The notes beneath the pieces were generated by a model that was given only the letters and a program-made list of their open reading frames with translations, was not told where the DNA came from and did no database searches. This document shows, piece by piece, positions 50,107 to 60,300 of a DNA stretch of 64,000 bases. The position numbers and the translations under genes were made by a program. Origin of the DNA: Mugil cephalus (lineage: Eukaryota; Chordata; Actinopteri; Mugiliformes; Mugilidae); NCBI RefSeq assembly GCF_022458985.1, contig NC_061773.1:25826001-25890000 (forward strand), in the 5' to 3' direction. Numbering within the stretch: position 1 is the first letter of the stretch; every line of letters starts with the position of its first letter.

Positions 50107-50171
50107 GATGGATGGATGGATGGATGGATGGATGGATGGATGGATGGATGGATGGATGGATGGATGGATGG
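50107..50171. repeat. (GGAT)n microsatellite
   Basis: About 16 uninterrupted units of ggat, starting at the right edge of repeat R2. Confidence 0.95.
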
Positions 50172-50504
50172 GGGATTTTATTCAAGGTCATTGCATCTGC
50201 CAACGATGCTAAAAGCCACTGTGTGAGTATTGTGTATTTGCAGGATATCGTTGACAGAGGGCGCCACAGGGTTGGTTCTCGTGGACTCACAGAGGTCAAA
50301 AGGACATTTTCTTGTAGCCTAATGCAATTCAGCATGTGATATATTCAGCAACAATAATCTGGCTAAAAACTGTTTGCACATTTTAGCATGGAAATACATT
50401 TAAATAGAAGATATAAATGATTTTTATTGAATGTGCCATTAAACTGTTGTGCAGTTTTTTTGTGGAGTCAGTTAAACAAAGTCAGACTTATAAACATAAC
50501 AAGT

Positions 50505-50510
50505 TTTATT
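50505..50510 (-). terminator. Candidate g0s2 polyadenylation signal
   Basis: Minus-strand aataaa (plus tttatt) about 590 bp after the g0s2 stop codon. The intervening 50511-51097 is a plausible 3' UTR with several attta words. Confidence 0.5.
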
Positions 50511-51097
50511 TATGTGAAAAAAGACTTTATATTTACAATATGTGCACATAATACAATATTTACAATAACCTTTCCTCTTAATGCAACGCAGAACGGTTGG
50601 AGTGTCCGTTCAGATTCAACCAGCAGACACCGGGTGGTGCTACACACCAGTTTCCCACAGACAAACTTGACACCTGCAACCTTCAGGTCCTCCTGTGACC
50701 CTCTTAAATATTTCTTCTCTAAGCCTTTTTTGTTGTTGTCGCTGCAGCAGTAGTATGTACAACGTATTTTGGAGGCCTTATGGGTTTTTTTTATATATAT
50801 ATACTTTAACCATGAACCTGAATGCATCTTATTGCCTCGTCTTTCTTGCACTTCCATTTTCCTTTAGCAATATTTATCCACTTCCATTCACATTCCGTTC
50901 AACTGTTGCTTTGCCATCTCATCCTCTGACAACAGGCCCGTCGAAAAGTCTCTCTTCTGTGTTACCCGGAGCCCTTGCGTGTGCCCAGTTCATAAATGTG
51001 AGGGCGCATGAATGCATTACCATTAACCCTCGCCGTAGAATAGTCTCTGTGTGTACCGTGTCCATCAAGAGTCTTCCCCAAATAAATAACTTTGGTT

Positions 51098-51481
51098 TTA
51101 GGAGGCGTGCAGGCGGTGGGCAATGCTCCGTGAGCTGGATTCGTGGGTCTTGGAGAGGGTCGTGCTCCGGGTCTTGATTTCACTCTCACAAGCGAGGCCC
51201 TCCTCCTCCTCCTCCTCTTCCTCCTCTTTCTTTCCCCGAGCCCCGATGCTGCGCTGAGCTTCAGCCTCAACAGTTCTCTGCTCTTTGGCCAACATGAGGA
51301 TCATCTCCGCGTCCAGGGGCTCGCCGGAGGAGAACGGGTGGCAGACGGTGTCGACCAGCCCGATGACCGTTCCCAGCACGGCAAACACGGAGCCCACCAG
51401 GTAGACCTTCAGCAGCCCCCGGCTCGGCTTCTGACTCAACATCTCTTTGGCAAATGGGATCAGCTCCTGCAGGCTTTCCAT
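51098..51481 (-). CDS. g0s2: G0/G1 switch protein 2, inhibitor of adipose triglyceride lipase
   Basis: Single coding exon, 127 aa, starting MESLQELIPFAKEM, which matches the start of vertebrate G0S2 (METVQELIPLAKEM in human). A hydrophobic segment VYLVGSVFAVLGTVIGLVDT (residues about 27-46) matches the family's ATGL-binding and lipid-droplet-anchoring region, then CHPFSS. The C-terminus ends RLHAS, like human RQHAS. The middle carries a Glu run of ten residues encoded by GAG-type repeats, absent from the human protein, making it longer than human (103). G0S2 blocks triglyceride hydrolysis by ATGL at lipid droplets. The first in-frame ATG is 51481; the upstream part of the frame begins with GTG and is not used. 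A 5' non-coding exon (ending 51706, donor GTAAGT) and an acceptor at 51514-51516 fit the human two-exon layout. It is divergent from lamb3, as in human. Confidence 0.92.
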   Translation of the reverse strand: MESLQELIPFAKEMLSQKPSRGLLKVYLVGSVFAVLGTVIGLVDTVCHPFSSGEPLDAEMILMLAKEQRTVEAEAQRSIGARGKKEEEEEEEEEGLACESEIKTRSTTLSKTHESSSRSIAHRLHAS

Positions 51482-51513
51482 TTCGACCACTTCTTCTGGA
51501 GACACAAGTTACT

Positions 51514-51705
51514 CTGAAAAAATAAAGAAAATGCAGCACTTTGTTAAAACCTGCACCGATATTGCATGACATTGCTACATAAGACATTTAATTGATTTGC
51601 ATGTTGTAGAAAAACATGTAAATATATTTTAGATTTTTTTTTTTTTTTTTAAAAAGCTAACTCTTGACAGATGTCACCACTAATATCTACAGAAAAAAAA
51701 CTTAC
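51514..51705 (-). other. g0s2 intron in the 5' UTR
   Basis: Minus-strand donor CACA|GTAAGT at 51705 and acceptor ttttttcag at 51514. The exon upstream would run from about 51706 to about 51770. Confidence 0.6.
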
Positions 51706-51798
51706 TGTGAAGTAGCAGATTCGTTCCAGCCAAAGCTTCGCTCGACTCGTGAGTTCCAGTATGTGGCGAGAATACAGCTTCACCCGACACTGGGGCCG

Positions 51799-51804
51799 TT
51801 TATA
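51799..51804 (-). promoter_or_regulatory. g0s2 TATA box
   Basis: Minus-strand gttataaac (plus gtttataac), placed about 95 bp upstream of the 5' exon donor. A start about 30 bp downstream would give a first exon of roughly 65 nt. Confidence 0.6.
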
Positions 51805-51859
51805 ACTCCACTCTCTCCACCCACACGGTGGCAGCTGCTGAATATTCATGAAGTCAGAA

Positions 51860-52395
51860 AAGGCTCTGAGCTAGAACCTTTTACCCAGTTAGGTTTCGAC
51901 TTGATCCACAGTCCACAATAACTAATGCTCCATGAAAGCGAAGGTTGAGGTTATGGTGACAAGTCAGTGCTTTGAGTCAAATGAATACAGCCACTGTTTT
52001 CTACGTTTGTGCTCAGCTTATAGTCCAAATAAACCAGGCCTCTAGTGGCATTAGAGAAGTCTGGAGTAAAGCTGAGACATGCATTCTTCTATATGTTTTC
52101 AGTGACTACTTTAAATGTTGTTATGGGAAGGAAGCCGCACAGGTGGCCAAGGGTTTTCCACATCTGCCCGTGGAGTTCATGAGACTGTTCCACATCCACA
52201 GTCACCAAATCAGGGGAAAGGTTGTGTAAACCCAGTTACTCAGTAGCCTCTCTGCAGCTGTGAACTATGGTCAGTAGAGTTGTACAGTACACGGACCCGG
52301 CCACACGTACCACACACACTCATGATGTGATGGTGTGGACTTGAAGGCAGCGCGGAGATATCTGTTCTTTTATCATTTATCTGCTGTTATCAGTG
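51860..52395. other. g0s2-lamb3 intergenic, nothing recognised
   Basis: No exon-like or repeat signature identified. May carry g0s2 regulatory sequence. Confidence 0.35.
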
Positions 52396-52480
52396 TGCGT
52401 GTGTGTATGTGTGTGTGTGTGTGTGTACTTGTACGGCCATCTTTCCGAGGACCAGTTTGAGTTTTACACCAGGGGGGGTC
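52396..52480 (+). repeat. (TG)n with a fish minisatellite-associated repeat, copy 1
   Basis: A gtgtgtgt tract followed by acttgtacggccatctttccgaggaccagtttgagttttacacc. The same unit recurs at 54602-54700 and 54870-54960. Confidence 0.65.
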
Positions 52481-54595
52481 TTCAAGGTTTTTAATTATCT
52501 ATTTTATTACTTTTTATTATTATTATTATTATTTTATTTCAAACACGTGCAACAGTAGGAGGCCCTGCAATAAACCTAACAAGTAAATATTATTGTCAGA
52601 TTTAAACTTTGATCATAGCCAAATGTAGTAGGGACAGTTAATCACCGAGCTATTTAATGGCACAAATGCTCACCCTGATGGTAAGCACACAACTTATCAC
52701 CGCCATATGTGTCCTTAAAAGTGAATCCAGACTTCAGATATTATAATTACCTGAGTGTTTGCAGGTTTTCTCCTGTTTTCGCAGCTTATCAGCAGCTATA
52801 GCATAAAAAATGCTGGATTTGTGTTAATGTGTATGTGTGTGTGGAAAATTAATATATATATACATACATATACAGAGAGAGAGTGATTTTGCAACCCCCC
52901 CTGCAGTACCTCCACAGACCTCTAGGGGGTTGTGCACTCCCTGTTGAAACCCTATTATGTTGCACCATCAGATTCAGGATATTTGTGCATTATTCCCACG
53001 TGGGAATGCAATTATGCCAATGAGTGTCCTCACAACGACAGCCATTTACACGTGTGTGTGTAGAGGATTGACTACTGCTAATACTCCATCTTAAGGGTTT
53101 CCTATAATAACAGACAGAAACATGTAATTTGCGGGGGGATCCATAGGCTATCCCATTTAGGGATGATGATGAGGCATTCATTATCCGAAGTAGTCAAACA
53201 AGTTTGAACCGGTGTGAACATATGAACAGATGTTGTGGATCTGTCTGCGACTACGTGAGATTAAGGGTGTACTTTTAACGCCTCATCTAGCAGGTATGGG
53301 TGCACTGGCAGGAGGCTCCACCGAGATGTATATTTAGATCCACTGAAAGATTCTTTAACCCTTTATGGGGGGAGGAACCATATATGGTAACCTTGGCACA
53401 CGGTTTACATTTTAAATTGCCTCTCGTGAGTTTTCATTCAGCCAATCAGAGAAGACCGAGGAAACAAGCTCAGGTCAAATCAGGTTGCATGAGCATAACT
53501 GATTTATTAGGAACCACAGAGAACAATGTTAACAATGTTCTAATGGTCTAAAATACATGTTTACGTTTGTGTACCACTTGAAGTCAAGGAACCATATGTG
53601 GTAAATGCATTAATTTCATAAAAAAGCAGAGAGTCCAGTTGTTTATTATATCACGTAACAGGTCGGACAGGGAGCCATGTTGACATGGTATAAACCGACT
53701 GAAAAGACACATATTAACGTACTAGCTTAGCCCTTTTTTGGTGAAAAGCATCGTCCACATTTATGTTCACGTCTCAGACATTTTGACCTAATTATTCCAA
53801 TGGTATGTTGTTGTTGCTGTTTTTTTTCTTTTAAATCTGTAAGGGACTGAAAGTAGGTCTAGAAGTGGTGAGAAAGCATTGTTAATTCTACTGTTTTTAA
53901 TCTGTGTAAGGCGCTTTAGAGGGACTGATGAAGTACAGCGTCAAGGCTTTGGCTGACGTCCGGCACGTGAGCTTGCTTAGAGCTATTCCACAGGTTATTA
54001 CTTTGTAAGCGGGAAGAGGTTTTATCCAAGTGCCAATAAAGTTTTAGTTCATGCTGGTGAAATAGCTGCTGGTTTAATAAGTTATGTACAATTATCTGAA
54101 ATACAAAGTCCATCTTTCTACTAACACATGGACACAACAAAGAGATGCATGCATAGGTTGAGCTGTAGTCGTGATGATAAAAGGGTTAGGGTTAAGCTAG
54201 GCATGACAACAAGTCCCTTGCCAAACATTATAGGAGCAGACATCGTTCTATCCACGTGATAAATGTTTAATTTTATCAAAGCAAGCAGTGAGCCAGACAA
54301 TTGACTGAGGAGGTCAGTTTTATTTCAGAAAGTGCGGTTTATGTATCATGTTCGGTTAGATTTTTGTTGTTTGGGACCCAACATTTCAGCTACCGCTAAT
54401 TATTGTGTGTTTAATGGGTTGTAAACAAGGAAGTAAGTAAGTAATCACGCTATCTTACACCGGGTATCAATAACCCGAGGGATCCTCTCACTGAGTCTGA
54501 GGACAAGTGTTGAAAGAGCGGAAACGCCAGGCTGTTACCGAGACATAAATCATAGCGAGTAAAGGTGTGGCGAGGCGGATGAGCACTGTAGCCTG
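52481..54595. other. Intergenic, mostly unassigned
   Basis: Holds a repeat end at 52880-52965 (ccccccctgcagtacctcc...gggggttgtgc), the inverse of 42441-42530, and a tta tract near 52506-52533. No gene was found. Open frames at 52990-54140 look fortuitous. Confidence 0.35.
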
Positions 54596-54601
54596 ATGAT
54601 T

Positions 54602-55000
54602 TTGTGTGTGTGTGTGTGTGTGTGCAGACATGTGTGTGCGTTCTTGTGCAGCTACCTTTCTGAGGACCTGTTTGAGTTTTACACCTCTCCTCAAAGTGAG
54701 GACATTTTGGTCGTTCCTCACGGCTTTAAAAGGCTGTTTGAGGGTTAAGATTACGGGTTATGATTAGAATTAGGATTAGGCATTTAGCTTAGCTTGAAGT
54801 GGTTAGGATGAAAGTAAGGGGCTGAGGAATGCATTGTGTCAATCATAGACAAAGATAAGCATACCAACATGGGTGTGTTCCCTTGCACAGCTATTTTCCT
54901 GAGAATCAGTTTGAGTTTTCCACCATCACAGTGAGGACATCTTGGCTGGTTCTTACTTCTCTACAAGATTTAGGGTGAGGCTTAGATTAAGTTAGGTTTG
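54602..55000 (+). repeat. (TG)n plus gaggaccagtttgagttttacacc repeat, copies 2 and 3
   Basis: Copy 2 at 54602-54830 continues into gtttgagggttaagattacgggtta...ttaggattaggcatttag; copy 3 begins near 54868 with gtgtgttcccttgcacagc. Both carry the caagtgaggac/cagtgaggac words. The unit is a common fish repeat with degenerate ggtta-type tails. Confidence 0.65.
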
Positions 55001-55061
55001 GGCACTTAGTTCAGTTCAATTCAGTACTTCATTTATACTTGTGCACTCTTTAGTCTGCTAG

Positions 55062-55125
55062 TCAGCGCTCTGTCTTTTTTTGCCAGTCAGGTTTAAACTT
55101 CCTGCTTTACTTTCGACAGTGGTGC
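55062..55125 (+). repeat. Dispersed repeat R1, copy 4
   Basis: Ctagtcagcgctctgtctttttttgccagtcag...cttcctgctt; see 1744-1875. Confidence 0.55.
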
Positions 55126-55264
55126 TGAGCAGCTGTGGCTGTGTCCAGGTCGTCTGCAAAGGATATCAGTTCAATCCCCGAATGTGCCACATTTAAAATT
55201 GTGGTTTACGCATAAACTGGACTGGATTGTCGTCTACCACGTATCAGGGAGGTCCAGACGACCC

Positions 55265-55640
55265 TCTCCCCAGCTACTTAAGTAATTTCCCCCTGGGATC
55301 AATAAAGTCATTCTGATTCTGATTCCATCATCATTTCCTCAGTAGGATTCCCCAGGTTCTCCCAGGTCAGACCCTCCATCGTGTCCTGGGTTGACCCCGG
55401 GGCCTCCTTCTTCTGGTGGGACATACCTGGAAAACCTCGGGAGGGAGGCGTCCTTATTAGATGCCCGAACCACCTCTTGACGTGGAGGAGCAGCGGTTCT
55501 ACCCTAAGGCTGAGCCCACTCTGAGAAGGAAACTGATTTTGGTCGCTTGTTTCCACAAACATGTTCTTTCGGACATTACTCAAAGTTCATGAGCATAGAT
55601 GAAGGTTGGAACGTAGATCCCCTTTTGTCTCCTGCTCCAT
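55265..55640 (-). mobile_element. LINE fossil, C-terminal end of ORF2
   Basis: The minus strand encodes FGHLIRTPPSRGFPG and TWENLGNPTEE-like blocks, the conserved C-terminal tail of a fish non-LTR reverse transcriptase (WFGH.RMPPGR ... W..LG.P..E in intact copies). At the left, ctgggatcaataaagtcattctgattctgatt is a retroelement tail in the opposite orientation, perhaps from a second element. Confidence 0.65.
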
Positions 55641-56427
55641 CCTACCCTCACTTGATCCCATGATAATTGACTCCCACATCCAATCCAGTGGACTGCCGGA
55701 AATACTGAATCGTAAACATGATACCACGAAGCGGACCAATCAGATCTCTTACGGTCTGTGTTGCCATGGCGCACAGTTACATTTCTGATAAGGTGCATGT
55801 CAGCTACGGGGTTAGGGTCTGCGTTGTTGCCATAGTTACATCCCTCACAGCTTAAACAGCCTGTGAGGGACTCGGTGAAGGTCCTCAAAAAGACAGACAT
55901 ACACGTGTGTGTGTGATAAACGTGAGAGTGTCAGACAACACACCCAGCATGAGTGTTAGTCAGTGTGTCTGTGGAGAGTGATGAAAACCATGATGTGTGT
56001 GTTTTGCTGCCCTCGGGCTGCTTTATTATTATTACACACAGGTGACGACCATCGCGCCAGGCAGAGCTTAAAACCTGCCTGCAGGGCACGGATTGTCTCT
56101 GCTTGTCTGCGTGACAGCGTTTCCTCTCCCAGACTCCGATTTCTTTTCGTAACAAAACAATTTTCTTGCGTTTAGTCTCTGAGCGTTCGTGTAGAATATG
56201 TCCTGGACTTTGTCAGAACACGTTCCTGGTATTTAAAGATCCTAGAGTTTCTCAGTTTTCCAGGCTCTGTGAGCTGTTGAGATGGAAAAAAACTTGTGTG
56301 TGTAATATCTGTTGATTATTTAGTATCCAGTCATTTTTAGAGAAGTTGTGTTGTGAAGTTTTGATGTGACGTAGGAGGCCTATTGAATTGTGTGTCAGTT
56401 CAGAGGTGGTTTTCCATACATTCATAA
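55641..56427. other. Intergenic, nothing recognised
   Basis: No gene or assignable repeat. Open frames at 55606-56175 are not protein-like. Confidence 0.35.
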
Positions 56428-56820
56428 CCTCCTAAGCTTTCGTTTCATTTTTAATTCCTCCAAGGTATTTGGGATCAGTAGAACCTGAGACATATAAAAA
56501 CTAAGCATCATCTTTGAACAGGAAGTAGTAGTTTCCAGAAAAAAAACAAAAAACAATAATGTCCTCATTTATGGACGCCAGGATTATTTGAAGATTTGTG
56601 TAATGGTTTATTTTAATACCAGAACATGACATGACCGAACTGCAAACAATAGAGTCCCAACCTCCTCAAACAAAATGTGTGCGTCATATCAAACATTAAT
56701 AAGCGTAAATAAAGTGTCCACTAATGAGGACAATGGGTTTAAATGAAGCAGAATAAGCTCCAATAAAACATAAAACTTAACGTCCCCATATGAGGACGCA
56801 GGGCTTTAGGAGGGTGAGGT
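56428..56820. mobile_element. MITE, tgtcctcatatgtggac family, copy 2
   Basis: Ends cctcctaagc and gctttaggagg are inverted. The interior has tgtcctcatttatggac and gtccccatatgaggac. See 38345-38935. Confidence 0.75.
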
Positions 56821-57321
56821 AGGAAAAAGTTTAGAGAGGCTGTTTTATGTAAGTTTTGTGAATAAACATTTTAATTTCTAACTTAACATATTCTGTTGTT
56901 AATGTGTAAGCATGCACATAATAGAGCGCAGCAGAGGCTTACGAGTTTTGTGCGTATTTGGTCAGAAACAAAGAAATCAACATGATCCTCAAGCTGCATG
57001 TGTGTTAAGTGAAAGTTAAGGACTTAAATTTGTCATTTTATTAACAAGAAAACATTTTTTTTTAAAACTAGCTACTTATATTTTTGAATTGTTCCAAGTT
57101 CACTTTATCGTTTCCGCTCAGCTGAAATCAAAACAGTGATGTATCACAGCTAGTTAGGTTTGTTTGAGTAAATGGCCCCGTGTGTGTTTGTGCTACCGAC
57201 GTGTCTGCATCTGCCTGCATGCCTGAGTGTGTGTGAGTCCTCTGATTCATGACTGAAGGGAGTGGTCGACAAGGGCGTGAGTCTGACACAGACTGTATCA
57301 CACTGGCCAGGTGAGGCGTTG

Positions 57322-57327
57322 TATAAA
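57322..57327 (+). promoter_or_regulatory. lamb3 TATA box
   Basis: gttgtataaagcggc, 53 bp upstream of the lamb3 start codon. A transcript start near 57350 would leave a 5' UTR of only about 25 nt. Confidence 0.6.
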
Positions 57328-57374
57328 GCGGCGGCCGGACGGAAACAAACACTTATTCACAAGAGGAACAAAAC

Positions 57375-60300
57375 ATGAGGATACTTTTACTTCTAGCTGG
57401 TATGATTATTTCTTTTTATTTTTTTATTTTTTTTTTAATTTTTGGTGGCTTTCTTTCCGTTTTGCACGTTTGTGTTTACAACTTTACACTGTTACACAGA
57501 AAATGTTGGAATACTAAATCGGTGGGAGCTGATGGTTTGCAGGGTTTTCATCCGTTGGAACCAAATGGTCACAGAGCTGCTAATTTATCAGTCTTTTTTG
57601 GATATTTGCTAATAGCTAGTATCAAAATAGTTACTTCATGCATTAATAATCATTAATCTAATAGAGGAGGTAGAGAGGTGAGAGCAGGTCGTCCACAAAC
57701 CTGAGAATTAATCCAGGGATCAAGGATGGCAAACATGAGGAAGAAACTGAACCCTCAGTTGCTCCTTGTGCTTGAGAATGGAGTGTGAATGTTTGTGCAC
57801 ATGAGCTAATGATGGTAGATCTAACAGTGTGATTGTAGAGAGTACCGATAGGCAGGGAGGTGTTGTATAAAAGCAAGACTATTTGCCACAGGAGCTTATC
57901 TACAGTGCTAACCTCAATGTTCATAAACCTAATGTTGCTAACCTTCTGTCTAACATTTCTAACCCTGAAGCTGCACATTTTTTCTGATTCTTGATTTAAC
58001 TCTAGATATTGTGATTGTGATTACATGAAATATAGTCTACAGAGACAATGCTAAAAGGCTAAACAATGTATTTTTATGTTTTGTGGCAAAAAGTCCTTGA
58101 TAAATGTCAGTAATAATTTATTTCTGGTTGTATTTCCTTCCTTCTTGCAGCCATAGCAGCAGCATCACAGGCTCAGAATGACTGCTCCCGGGGGGCCTGC
58201 TATCCACCCACCAATGACCTGCTCCTGGGCAGGGCCGGCCAGCTTCAGGCCTCCTCCACCTGCGGCCTCACCGGTTCCGAGATTTTCTGCACCCCATACC
58301 AACAGGTAGGACAACAGTCTTCCTTTGAAAAAGAACATTAGGTCCAAACCTTCAAGACAAACCTCTCTGCAGGAGAAGGCTATTTGATTTCCAAAGCTGC
58401 TCAAATGTGGAAGATACTCCAAAATCCATCACCAATTAGCCTACGAAGTCCTCCTTTAAACACGACCTCAGCCAGCTCGTATCACACGTCCGCCTTATGG
58501 GTCTCACTGTGGGGTTTTGACTCCCAGCAGTGCAGAGGTCAGAGGCGACAGACGGACGTGCACGCTGCAGTCAGTGGTGGTTGGCTTTTCATTTGTGAAA
58601 TGTGTCTGATTTTGGTGCCAGAACGTCGTGTTGCAACAGCACTCTTTGACCCATGTCTGAAAAGCCGCTCGCTCTGGCAGCACAAAGAAGTTACAGAAAG
58701 TAAATTGTGATTTTGAAATGTGAATTTAACATCCAGAATGGAGGACACCGTGCACGGGCAAGATTCAAGGCTGCAGTGTTGCAACTTTTTATTCTTGCAA
58801 AAGTGGTAGCCTCCAAAGATTAAGTTCTTTGTTTGCAATGCAGATACATCCCTGGCGAAGCCACAGTCGGCATAGTTCAAACCCGTCTAATCTAGTTAAT
58901 GTTTCGCACCGTGAGAATTTATCCGAAGACTTTCCTTTTCATGCACGCAGTAAATGTTGTGATATGTGCATCGTTGTGGCTTTGGGATGGCAAACCACCG
59001 ATACGTGAAGTGGTCCATGAAGTTAAAGATAAAAACTAGATATACAGCAAGTACATCAGTAGTGGTAGTAATACGGCAAAATATATTAGTGTAGTCATTT
59101 ATTTTGAACTATTTTATCTACTAAACACATTCAGTTGTGAACTCGTGTGGTTTTCTTTGTGAAATTAAGCTTCAGAATCAAAGTTAAAATTCTGGCCATG
59201 ACTCACTTTTGTCCAAATAAACTGGATCTAGCTCAGGAATTTTCTTTAATATAATACGACAGACAGGCTGATGTTACATAACCTTCACAGAGGCAGAGTG
59301 TGTGTGTATTGTATTGAGCTAGCCTCGGGATATGAATAGCGTGTTAGGTGTGGACCCTGTCCTACTGATAAGTGCTTTCCTTTTTTTTTCCTGAGCCACA
59401 CCTGGTCCAGACAGGGAGGGGCAGGAAGGCAGGAACACTCAGCTGCACCTCAGAGCTGACACATGGAAACACGTATTCATGACTACCAATAAAGACAAAC
59501 AATGATAAAGATTGAAAGAACATCAAAGTTGTAGAAAACTAGTCAGATCTTGTTGGATGTGCTTCATCATACTGATGCGAGGATCAGATTTTGTGCCTTA
59601 TCATGTCAATAAATGATGGAATTACAGTGAGGTAGACACCTCACACAACGCTCTAGGCTAGTTTGTAGACTGGCTGCCAATTCGGATATTTACAGGGAAC
59701 ACATCTTGACACCAACATGAAAAGACGTCTTTCTCCAACCGTGTGCAAATGAAACAATGTTAATCAAGAATGTAAAAATATTAAACTGTCAAATCTGCAT
59801 CAGTTAGTCTCCTCAGTTCTCACAGGGTGTTGTTAAACCAGGAGGTGATGCTACAAAGTTTTAATTGTGAAGGCCGAGGCAGACTTCTTGGATATTGGAT
59901 AAAAGCTCTAATGGAAAGTTGCACTTCCAAAAAGCATCACATAACATGAAATTCTTATAAATGACAGACGTACCAGCTGCTTTTTAAGAGCTTAATCCTT
60001 TGAGCTACACATCTATGTACATTTTTTTTTGTTGTTTGTTTTGTTTAGTTTTTTTGTTTAGTTTTTTTATTAGCAGAAAATGCAAATATCCACACATATG
60101 CCCATTAGTTCACCATCAGATTAATTAGACTCTACACTTGGTGAGTGGTTGTGGCTGAGGAGGAAACATGTTAGCTGGGGAGGATGGTAAAGGTGAGACT
60201 AGGCTGTGTGGTTTTAGTAGTTAGTAGTAGTGCTAAGCTAATCTCTCGGTTGAAAGTCACACGGTTGCGTGGTGGCAGCATGGAGGGGGGGTGACTCCAG

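Noticed and set aside
50012-50335. Minus-strand frame with repeated HPSI units
   Set aside because: The repeat is the (GGAT)n microsatellite read in one frame.
51482-51505. Eight-codon upstream extension of g0s2
   Set aside because: It would begin with GTG; the ATG at 51481 matches the conserved start of the family, so the shorter protein is used.
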